From the NCBI GenBank assembly GCA_013368445.1, contig JAACJO010000002.1:1922001-1986000 (forward strand): 64,000 nt of DNA. The letters are read 5' to 3'. The notes under the pieces are model-generated. The model searched no databases, was not told the origin of the DNA, and saw only the letters and a program-made list of their open reading frames with translations. Both the position numbers and the translations under genes were made by a program. Below are positions 53,401 to 63,419 of this stretch, piece by piece. Origin of the DNA: Leucocoprinus leucothites. Its lineage: Eukaryota > Basidiomycota > Agaricomycetes > Agaricales > Agaricaceae. The first letter of the stretch is position 1. Each line of letters starts with the position of its first letter.

Positions 53401-54945
53401 TATCAATGATGTCGCGGTAGCGGTAGCTGGGGTAGGATTTGACGACACTCGAGTGCTTGTGGATTTTCTGGATCTGGTGTGTTTCTAGCCATCATGTTGA
53501 CAATATCTAACCTACCTCATTGAAGGTCCTCAAGAACCGGATTTCCATCTCCGCGGAGCGAAATCGTGTATTGGCTTTACTTTCAAAAGTCACAGCATCT
53601 ACGCGTATCTTCCCCCAACGCTACCAAGTCAAAGGGATCAAGTATCATCCAACACCTGTAGCCGAAGGAGGATTCGGAACTGTGCACCAAGGATCTGACC
53701 CAACTGTGTGTGTCAAGGTGATGATGAAAGTCGATGAAAAGTCCTTAGCAGTGAGTGTCCAAGCTCTATATGTCTCCTGCCTTTTACATCGAATTTAACA
53801 ATACGCAGGTATGGGTCAGGGAGCTAATCTTATGGGCACATGCGTCACACCCAAATATTTTACCGTTTTATGGTGTGATGCTCGAAAGTGATCACAACTC
53901 TCAGCGTATCTGTCTTGTCTCACCGTTTATGAAGAATGGAAACTTGCATGACTATGCATCTCGCCTCCCCCAAAAGTCCCGTTTACCTCTGGTATTGAAG
54001 TTTTAACTCCTTTCATATGAATGTGATGCAGCTTTTCTCAGATACTCGATGTCGTCAATGGACTCCAGTATATACATGAACTGGGCATCGTGCATAGCGA
54101 TCTAAAAGGGGTATGTCTATACCATCCAGATGCTTTCTCCAACGCTCATGGTGTTTTTGAAAGCCGAATGTTTTGATTTCAAATGAAGGTCGAGCACTAA
54201 TCACTGACTTTGGGGCATCCCACATTATTACGGCTACCGCAGCCCCCACAAGCTCGTCTATTTTTAGCACACTTCGCTTTGCAGCGCCAGAGGTAGTGCT
54301 CGGTGGGGAGCACTGGCAGCCAACTAAGGAGAGTGACATCTGGTCATTCGGTTGCTTATGCTATGAGGTGGGCGCTCGTTCAATCTATGATAATGGCGAT
54401 CTCATGGACACCCAATATTGTAAAGACACTTTCGAGGAGAACACCATACTATCAGTACAAGTTGCCCGTTCAAGTCAATGCCGCTTTAACTCGAAAGGAA
54501 CTTCCAAAGCGACCTATAGCCACGAAACAGAATGATGCTGACGAGGCCAGCGAGATGGACGACTTGAACTGGGATGAAGAGGATGACGAGAATTGGGATA
54601 CAATCGACGATCAGACTTGGGGTTTAATCACGAGGTGCTGTGCACCTGAGCCTGAGGATCGACCCAAGATCCCTGGGATTCAAGAGCTGATTGCTGACAT
54701 GAAGATATGGGATGATCGTCCAGCGGCAAAAGCAACTTCTGGTGTTGATGTCTTCAAGCCTGTTCTGGACCCGGAGATTAACCTTTCGCGGGTTGGAGAG
54801 CTTTTTGAAAAAGTTCGAGTAAGTTGCCATTCAATATCAGTATACCTCCTAGACAGGTACTGATTGTGCTCAATAGGAAGTGGTGGCTCCTCTCGACTCA
54901 TCAGATGATGAAGAAAACCCCTTTAATCTGTTCAATAGCTTGTAA
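50465..54945 (+). CDS. Three-module protein: pseudokinase, pseudokinase, kinase (copy A)
   Basis: One gene with about 20 introns. Each module is a helical lead ending in a VDFLDL-like motif plus a TKL-type kinase-like domain. Module 1 (50465-51790): lead ends LLVDCLSM; catalytic loop HGELSPESV, ELDP for DFG, YSAPELL, DVWSFACLCYE; no glycine loop. Module 2 (about 51830-53310): lead ends LIDFLDL; partial glycine loop HGAVYKG; IDVLK; SINYSSPTLRGET for the catalytic loop; LGFG for DFG; DIWSFGCLYYE. Module 3 (about 53350-54945): lead ends LVDFLDL; EGGFGTVHQG; VCVKVMMKV (beta3 Lys); RELILWAH (alphaC Glu); HSDLKGPNVLI; TDFGAS; AAPEV; DIWSFGCLCYE. An acidic insert (NWDEEDDENWDTIDD) lies before alphaH, and the protein ends ENPFNLFNSL (TAA at 54943). 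So two inactive modules precede one active-looking kinase. No signal peptide or membrane segment. Function unknown. Confidence 0.85.
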
Positions 54946-55640
54946 TGACCAGAGGTTCTATGCCCTATGGTTAGCAGCTAGTTGCATTTCCAGAATTAGA
55001 TCCTATCAGTCTCCTTGGTTGTCTAGGCCCACGTCAAGGCGCGTCATGGTTTGCATGGCTGTAGGGGCGCTTCGAACGACCTTAGCACAAGTTATTTCGA
55101 GGGGGTGCTAGGCATCGGGTGGGCTGAGTCGCATCCAATACAGTACTTCTATCTGTAGCCAAACTCCAATCCAGTGACTGCTCTTTGGAAATGCCATTAC
55201 CCACTGGGTCTTAGTGCCTAACAAAACTTAGACCTCCACTCGTTAACCGCACAAATTATTTGGTTAATACAAGAGCAAGCGGGGGGCCGGGAAGCTCAGT
55301 CACCAAAGCCACTACTATGTAGTGAGAGCTGGGGCTGATCGACTTTGTTATATTCTGGGTTTTCTGAAGATTTGGTGAGGGTTCGGGGATAAATTACTAG
55401 GAGCACGGTATAGAACAAAAGTACACGGCTTGGTGGAGTTGAGCGAGGTTGATTTTATCATTGGCTCCCCCAAACAATTTGTGGTTGTCTTCCACTATCT
55501 ACTTGGCAGACTCGTTTGCATATGCATAACCGCTCAATGAGTGGGCCAGGGAATTCCATGACCCGCCAAGTTCTGCGGAACATCATTTTTTTATTTCCAT
55601 GAATACAGCACGCTAGAATTCTTGACTCGATTGTTCATGC
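54946..55640. other. 3' flank of copy A, no gene seen
   Basis: Non-coding. Blocks of it match the 3' flank of copy B (for example TGTAGCCAAA at 55155 and 61425, and the GAATTCCATGACCCGC region near 55551 and 62695). The match is interrupted in B by an inserted element. Confidence 0.6.
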
Positions 55641-56551
55641 TAGGTGTGCATCTGGGGCCATAGCTGGGTGGGTGGACACTGGACAACGCCCATGGTTTTC
55701 AAGAAATCAAATCAAACTGTTTACACAATCTGACCCCTATTTCAACGTTCAATGTTCAACGTTCAACGTTGCTCCAGCTGAGCAAGGTCTCTCCGATGTT
55801 CGAACATTGTGCCCCGAACAAGCAAGTGCACGGGTCTAATTCGCTGAGACCGTGCCCTTCCCACTCACTGGCTGCTTGAACCATTTAGGCGTTATCCAAG
55901 TTATCGCCGCACCCTGCTACTTCCTGCCCTTCCCCTGCCCCTCCCGCTGTCCGCGGCTACTATCTCAAAGTATTAGATTGACCCGATGATCAAAACCCAC
56001 GATACTAGCTGGTGAAGTCCATGACTGCAAAGTCCAGAGTCGGCCCAGGCACCCACGTGTCTTCGACCATACAAACTGGGATCCTGGTCCCGCATCAGTC
56101 TTCTCTCTGCACATGCAATCCTTTGTGAACACTGTGCACGGTTGCAGGATGTAACATTGGCGGTGCTCTATGGGCATGAGCACACTTGTTCCCAAAAATG
56201 AATTCTCACTAGAGGCAAGGTCGGGGCCGTGGGGGGGGGCGGGCACAACCTCTAGTTCCTCGCTCATGTCCACTTCGTTCCCTAATTATCCCAGCGGACC
56301 GGGCTATTGACAGGTTACTTGCTGGAATGATCCAATTCAGGACGCCTCAGCTTGAATGCTGGACTTCGCCTTCCTCATCACACTTCCTGACATATATCGG
56401 GCAGACCAACGCCGAACTTATTATACTATATCAGCGGCCTACCACAACAACAGTTCCAACTATCCATCCAACGATTCCTTTCTCGGTCACTTTGAAAATT
56501 AGCGCGTTTGGCCCACTACATCACTGCGCACAACGTTGAGCAGATCAAGTC
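55641..56551. promoter_or_regulatory. Upstream region of copy B with DBP9 relic and extra sequence
   Basis: Contains the duplicated DBP9-side promoter, an approximately 0.5-kb stretch with no counterpart upstream of copy A, then a promoter-proximal block matching A (AATTATCCCAG near 56283 and 50226; AAAATTAGCGCGTTTGGCC near 56494 and 50407). No gene called. Confidence 0.55.
55741..55770 (+). repeat. Heptamer tandem repeat (TTCAACG)4
   Basis: Four consecutive copies of TTCAACG (the second reads TTCAATG), close to where extra sequence begins in the copy B promoter. This fits replication slippage at or near the insertion junction. Confidence 0.8.
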
Positions 56552-59500
56552 ATGGACCCACTTCCCTCAGATCCACGAACCTCGGCATGGGGGCACATCG
56601 CAACCAATGAACCTAATAGCGTCTCGTCCCTACGTCAACTAGTCTCGCGAATTGATGCAGAAAGTCGTATACAAGAAGTGGTCGATAAAGCCAAAGATCT
56701 TGACCTCGAAGAAACTCAGCTTCTGATCGACTGCCTAAGCATGGTAAATACGACCGCATCCCTCTCCCAGGAAACATATTTAAACGATCGCCCCCAAGGC
56801 GCTTGACAAGAATGCTGTTCCCGTCAAAAACAGGTCCTACGTTTGGCGCGCAATTATCAAGGTCGCGTCGTCAACAAAGCTTTTCTCCCAGAACCACACA
56901 CTCGATCCAAAATATATAACTTCTGAAGGTGCAACATCCCCTGACTCCTTTAAGATATTAGGGGAGCGGCCTACCGGCCTCAAAGTACTGAAAGCGGTCA
57001 AGAATGGCTCCAATACAGTAAGACATCAATTCCATACCTACGGAAGCGCTCACAAGACTGACTTTCTACAGTTGTACAGCGAATCACTCGTCAGCTGGGC
57101 CCATCTATCGCATCAAAATATCTCACCGCTATACGCCGTTTTCCTTGAGGGCGAGAGTGATCCCTCCCTGGTATTCCCGCTGTGCATGACGAGTGGAAAC
57201 ATTTGTGACTATGCGAGCGCTCACCCTACGGTGCCGCGAATGCCTTTGGTATGCGTATGTCACTGGGACTGATTACATCAATGAATAAATCTTTCAGATG
57301 CTTGATGTTATTAATGGGCTCCATTATATACATCAGTTGGACATTGTTCACGGGGAGCTTTGTCCCGTACGTTCCTACTTGCTTGTTCGTTGATCTGACA
57401 AGCGATCCTTCTATAGGAAAGTATAGTGATTTCAGATGACGGCCGAGTATTGATCACAGAACTTGATCCTATGTCCGAGTCACGAGAATCTGGCTTATCC
57501 TCGGATCGTTATTCAGCCCCAGAAATATTGAAGGGGAATGATACTCGACCTACAAAAGCGGTTGATGTGTGGTCATTTGCTTGTCTGTGCTACGAGGTAC
57601 GCTTCAAGTCTACCGTCAAGACCGCATCTAAAATATATGCTGTAGTTATTTTCTGGCAAGGTCCCGTTTTATCAAATTAAGAAAGAATCCAGGGTTTCTG
57701 GCGCCATAGTAGGCGGTACCAAACTAATACGACCAGGACAAGGTGAAGTAGGCGGGGACGAAATAAGCGACGCAATGTGGCAGCTATTGTTAAAGTGCTG
57801 GGAGTATGAGCCCAACGATCGTCCTGTATGCTCAACGATCCTGCAGCTACTCTCGGGCATCGAGATCCTGGATCACCGTTCAGAGGCAAGATCACTGGTA
57901 AAACCCGAAGTCATGAAGGGTTCTACTATCGATCTTGCTGATGTAAAGACCTGCCTGACACGGGTTCTTGGTCCCAATCAACCATCTTCCGCCCGAGTTC
58001 CTCAGTACTTGCATGAACTGGTATGGAGGCTCACTTCCAATCCCACAAAGCTCGAGGCGACAGCTGCTGCTGCCAACAAGCTCAGTCCCAATGATATGCA
58101 GTGCTTGATAGATTTTTTAGACTTGGTGAGCCGTTCAATACTCTTATTACTGAACAAATCTTATTTGATCTTCTTTAAGGCTGTCGACGGTCTGCCTTCC
58201 CTGTCCCATCCTGATCGGCCCATTACGACGTTGATGTCAAAAATTATGATGTCGACCTACATTTTTCCTCGGTGTTACAAACTTAATGGTGTACAATATG
58301 ACCCAGCATCGGTGGTGGAAGCCATACACGGAGAGGTCTACAAGGGACGGGGTTTGAATATCCGAGTTGATGTCCTAAAGCAATCCGATGCCGCCCTGGT
58401 ATGTTGATATACGCCTTCTACGTTCCAAATGTTGAAATATCTCCTTAGGGTTTCCTCAGAGGATTCACCCGTTGGTCTCATTTCTCGCACCCAAATGTCT
58501 TACCACTGTATGGGGTTTTCCTTGAGGATGCCAGCAAACTCTCTCAGATCTGCGTTGTGACACCATTACTGAATAATGGAAACCTACGCGACTATGCTCT
58601 CACCCTTCCACAAGAATCTCGAATGCCCTTGGTATGTAGTCGCCCGCCCTTTCACTAGCTTGTAGCCTCTAACTGTTCCTAGATTTCTGACGTCATTAAC
58701 GGCCTAAGCTACTTACATAAGTCGAATATACATTACAACATTCCGATCCTAAGAGGGGTAAACCTGTAATACACACATTTTCGAACATGAGTTGACGACT
58801 TTCTCATATTTAGGAAACAGTTGCGATGACAGACACAGGCCGAGCGGTTCTTCTTGGTTCCGGCGCGTCTGTGCTTTTGATAGCACCGGAGGCTATGTCC
58901 TCAGCGAGTAAACTCCGTTTCGAGGGGCCTAATTTTGACTTCGGATCCGCAAAAGAGGACATCTGGTCTTTCGGTTGTCTCTATTATGAGGTATTCGTTT
59001 CTTTACGATCTCGATCATTGTGCACTTATATCAACTTGATATCGTTACAAGGTGCTCTCACGGAAGTCTCCATATTATCAGTATGAAGAAGATGATCAAG
59101 TCGAAGCTGCTATTTCCGAAGAAGAGCTTCCACGACGGCCTAGCCGCGCCGACGGTGACATGGACGAGATCGACGACCAGGCTTGGGACCTCATCATGAA
59201 ATGTTGTAGGCCTCAGCGCGACGCTCGAATCACAGCCCAGGAAATACAGGAGCTGCTTGTAAACATGAAGATAAAAGACGATCCCCCCCATATCATAGAT
59301 TTCCCTGGAGCAGACGTTTTGACATTGAGATCTTCTCCTGATCTTGACTTTCATCACGTAGAAAACGCTCTGGATCAAATCCAGGTAGGTTATTTGCTCT
59401 CTTGGACCTGCTTCAGGACATCATCCTGAATTGCATCACTTCAGGCTGAACTCCTACGGAAACCGTTATCTGAGCTTGTAGAGAACCGTATCAATGATAT

Positions 59501-61090
59501 TGCGCCAGTGATGGCAGGGCTTGGGTCCGACGACACTCAAGTACTTGTGGATTTTCTGGACCTGGTGCGCTTTTATCCGTCCCGTAGACCACAACCATAC
59601 CTTACCTGTCTCATTTCAAGTCCCTCAAGGACCACATTTCCACCTCCACAGAACGAAATCGTGTATTAGCTCTACTTTCAAAGGTTACGGCATCTACGCA
59701 TATCTTCCCCCAGCGCTACCAAATCGAGGGAATCAAGTATCATCCGACTCCCATAGCTGCAGGAGGCTTCGGAACTGTGCACCAAGGATATGACCCGAAT
59801 ATATGTGTCAAAGTGATGACGAAAGTTGACGAGAAGTATTTAACGGTACGTCTAAATACTATGTCGTTCGCCTTTTACCTGCTTTTGACAATATAATAGG
59901 TGTGGGTTAAGGAGCTGATCTTATGGGCGCACGCGTCCCATCCAAACATATTACCATTTTATGGTATGATGCCCGAAAGTGGTAGCAGCTCTCAACGTGT
60001 CTGTCTTGTCTCTCCATTTATGAGGAACGGAAACTTGCATAACTATGCACCTCGTCTTCCTCAAAAATCTCGATTTCCTCTGGTATTATGTTGTCACTTC
60101 ATTCACTTAAATGTGATACAACTGTTCTCAGATATTCGACGTCGCCAATGGACTCCAGTACATACATGACCTAGGCATCGTGCATAGTGATCTAAAAGGA
60201 GTATGTCTGCACCATCCAACTGTTCTGTCGGAGGCTCATAGGGTTTCTGAAAGCAAAATGTCCTGATTTCAGATGATGGTCGAGCACTCATCACTGATTT
60301 TGGGGCATCCCACATTACTACAGCTACAGCGGACCCCACAAGCTCGTCTGTTTTTAGTACTATCCAATTTGCAGCGCCAGAGGTAGTAATTGATGGGGAG
60401 GACTGGCTGCCAACTCAAGAGTGTGATATTTGGTCATTTGGTTGCCTATGCTACGAGGTAAATGCTCATTCACTCTTTAGCAATGGCAATCTCACAGATA
60501 CTCAATCTCCGAAGACCCTTTCAAGGAAGGCTCCATACTATCAGTACAAGCTACCTCTTCAGATCAATTTCGCTCTAGTTCGAAAAGAACTTCCAAAACG
60601 ACCTATAGCCCCGAAGCATAAGGATGCTGACGAGACCAGCGAGAGAGACGACATGAACTGGGACGACGAGGACAACCAGGACAACCAGGACAACGAGAAC
60701 TGGGACACAATAGATGATCAGGCTTGGAACCTAATCACAAGGTGCTGCGCGCCTGAGCCCGAGGATCGACCCAAGATGCCTGAAATTCAAGAGCTGATTG
60801 CTGACATGAAGATATGGGATGATCGTCCAGCGGCAAAAATAGCTCCTGGTATTGATGCGTTCAAGCCTATCCAGGACCTCGAGATCAGTTTATCACGGGT
60901 GGGGGAGCTCTTGGAGGAGGTTCGAGAAAGTTGTCGTTTATATTTGGGCTCTTCCCAGCCAGACATTATTGAGTGTGCTCAGCGGGGGTACAAGTCGGCC
61001 CCCCCTGACCCAGGCGAAATCATGTATACGGGGGGGCTTGGCCTATCTATTGATTACCCTGGATATCCTAGTACATTGCCAACGGATTAA
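56552..61090 (+). CDS. Three-module protein: pseudokinase, pseudokinase, kinase (copy B)
   Basis: Tandem paralogue of copy A with the same modules and introns. Start MDPLPSDPRTSAWGHIATNE. Module 1: lead LLIDCLSM, then HGELCPESIVI, ITELDPMSE, YSAPEIL, DVWSFACLCYE. Module 2: lead LIDFLDL, HGEVYKGRG, VDVLKQ, an H-R-D-less catalytic segment, VLLGSGAS, DIWSFGCLYYE. Module 3: lead LVDFLDL, AGGFGTVHQG, ICVKVMTKV, KELILWAH, HSDLKGQNVLI, TDFGAS, AAPEV, DIWSFGCLCYE. The acidic insert has an extra repeat (NQDNQDNEN). The final donor of copy A (CGA|GTAAGT) is CGAGAAAGT here, so the last intron cannot be cut there. The frame reads through to a new tail ending GYPSTLPTD (TAA at 61088). All other exons stay open, so it is probably functional. 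Confidence 0.83.
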
Positions 61091-61736
61091 GAAACTCCTT
61101 TAATTTGTTCAATAGCTCGTGTTGACTTGGGGCTCCTAGTGCTATTGTTAACGGTGATTAGGAATTCATCTATGATCTTTTTGCGTTCTTTGAGTCTGCG
61201 TTATCTTTGACAACAGGTCGCAGCATAAACTAGAATTGGAAAGGTGGCGGCTTGAAATAAAAATAAAAATAAACACGGCATTTATCCCTGCTCAGGCCTA
61301 CAAGAGTTCAAGGGTGTGTTATGGTTTCATAGGTCTAGGGACGGTCTGGAATGATTTTAGCACGAGTTTCTCCAGGGGAGTGTCGAGCACCGGGCAAGAT
61401 GCTGGCAGTATGACACCTCCACATGTAGCCAAACCCCCCATTTTAGTGATTGCTCTCCGGAAAAGCCATTGCCCACTGCGTCTCGGCGCTCAACAAAACT
61501 CAGACTTCAACTCGTTAACTCCTCACAGGCTGCTATCAGCGGAACTCAAAGCGCCACATGCACGTATACATCATCTCGCTCGGATTTCTCTGGAGAACAC
61601 AAGAAGTTGGAGTGAGGTAACAATCGACTGAGTTACCGATACGTATAGCCCCCATTTTGTAACCTGCCGGCCCTCCAACTGCACCAATCATTTAGTTAAC
61701 GCAAGGGCGGCCGGAGACGAAGAAGGGATCATTCTA
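61091..61736. other. 3' flank of copy B, no gene seen
   Basis: Relic of the old last exon of the module gene (ACTCCTTTAATTTGTTCAATAGC at about 61093) lies just past the new stop. The rest matches the copy A flank in patches. Confidence 0.6.
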
Positions 61737-62431
61737 TTTGAGAACCCGGTTTCTCACAGGCTTATTTGGGAACCAGGGTTTCCAGCAGGGTCCAGCGTGA
61801 CGCCAAGTATGATTAGCGCCTCTGATGGCTTACCGGAACCTCCGGAGCCTAGGATGTACTGTAAGGTAGTCCTCAATAATTGTGCTTGATCCTGGGTACG
61901 GTACTTTACAGCAGTCAAAGATAATGTGTGAATCAAAATACTACATCAACCTTGCCACTGCCCTCGCCCTATAGTTCTTGAGCTGCTTCCTCTACTGGAC
62001 GGCTACAGAGTGGGCGCCTGACGGGAATCTTCTTCATATACTTCTTCCACACATTGGTGATGCAAGGTGACGAGACAAATGATAGACCCAGGTGATTATA
62101 TGGAGGATTGGCGTCATGAGGTGAGAAATTGGGGAGGCTAGTGCCGTGAAGGTGGCGAGGCTGCCAGGTAATCATGGAGTTTGAGGATGTGCAGACTTTG
62201 ATACCAGATTGCCCGGTATAAAAATGGCCGCCATCAGTAATGCCTCCGTTCCGTCTGAGCGCAGAGGCAGAGTACAACTACCATACTAGTGGCCGACTTA
62301 GCCGGCTTCCTCGGCGAGCACCGCGGGGGCGCACTGGGCCTGTCACAATTGGTCACAATTGAAACCCATCTGCATTCCCAGGATTTGTAGTCTAAATTGA
62401 TATTGAATCGTGAGAAACCGGAGTTCCCAAA
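61737..62431. mobile_element. 695-bp non-autonomous DNA element with inverted ends and TA flanks
   Basis: The left end TTTGAGAACCCGGTTTCTC plus AC (61737) pairs in inverted orientation with the right end finishing at 62431 (complement TTTGGGAACTCCGGTTTCTC plus AC), with one mismatch and one gap. TA flanks both sides (61735-61736 and 62432-62433). The interval is absent from the equivalent place in the copy A flank, as expected for an insertion. It has no transposase. The 102-codon open frame on the minus strand (61969-62277) has no recognisable domain. Its ends differ from those of the Tc1 element at 3163. Confidence 0.75.
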
Positions 62432-63419
62432 TAAAATAATCCACGAAGAAGCTCAGTCACTACTTTCTTTTTCAAGGCCTGGTGGAGCAAATGCTGGGGT
62501 TGATCGACTCCGTTATATTCCGGATCCTCTAAGGCCCTGCTCGACGAAGGTCCGAGGCGAATCAGAAACATTGTATAGAAAAAAGCATAAGGTTTTATGG
62601 GCTTGAGCGAAGTTGATTTTGTCATTGGCAATTCGTGCTTCTCTTGCACTATTTACTTGGCAAAGAGTTGGCATACGCTCAACGAATGGGCCGGTGAATT
62701 CCATGACCCGCAGAACGTCATCTTTCTTCTTCTTCTGTACTAGGAATATAGTACGCTAGAACCCTTGACCCTGATTGATTATGCAAACTCGATAGAGCGA
62801 TCATCGAGACGTTTATAGTACTAATATCAGTGCCGGAAGTCATTGACATACAAAGTATAGTACCGGAGCAATCTCGTTGATATTTCCACGTGTCAGTGAA
62901 GAAGGAGAAGAAAGAAAAGATTTCACGGAGAACTCAACTGTGATGATGTATGTAGAAGACCGTGCCATACTAGTCGATGACCCACTCACTGCCGGTTCTT
63001 TACTCAGGCTTTATTTAGCTGATCAATTTAATGTCACCGTACGGGCGGCTTGCTTGCTGAGAATTTGTTTTTGAGATGGTCATCATGTACACGGGTGTGA
63101 TGAAAGGGATATGTATGTAAGTATATTGTTCTGATTGTGGTAATGCCGGATTGGGTGGCTGAAATTGCGAAAGCGTTCCGATAACGGAACCACTTATATT
63201 ACATCGATCTATCAAAGCATGGCACCCAGTGCCTTTTCCCCTCGAGGCTTGAATCGTTCTGTCTGATTTGAAGTTCTTCGATTACGGATGTGGAGGGCCT
63301 GAGTGAGTACATACGTATGTGTGTACTTGGCCACGAGGGGGGTTTACTTGTGTATACTAGTAGGTACATATGGGTCACTGTTTATCGTTTATCATTTTAC
63401 ATTGTGCGTTTTTTTCTGC
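62432..63419. other. Intergenic region up to TSR4, no gene seen
   Basis: The first 350 bp belong to the duplicated 3' flank. The rest (62785-63419) is single-copy 3' flank of TSR4 with no supported coding or RNA feature. Confidence 0.55.

Larger units (their letters stand above)
50062..55640. repeat. Tandem segmental duplication, upstream unit
   Basis: The unit runs from the seventh codon of DBP9 through its promoter, the whole triple-kinase-module gene and its 3' flank. Homology to the downstream unit is clear at both edges. GTGCATCTGGGGCCATAG occurs at 50064 and 55646, and GCTAGAA...TTGACTC...ATTGTTCATGC at about 55612-55640 matches 62751-62784. Scattered substitutions through exons and introns show the duplication is not recent. 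Confidence 0.85.
55641..62784. repeat. Tandem segmental duplication, downstream unit
   Basis: This is the partner of 50062-55640. It is longer by about 0.5 kb in the promoter region (extra sequence between about 55740 and 56280) and about 0.7 kb in the 3' flank (the inverted-repeat element at 61737-62431). It begins with a relic of the DBP9 start (ATG complement at 55659-55661, reading MAPDAHL on the minus strand) that leads nowhere. Confidence 0.85.

Noticed and set aside
61969..62277. 102-codon open frame inside the 695-bp element
   Set aside because: No transposase motif (no DDE spacing, no helix-turn-helix) and no start-context support.
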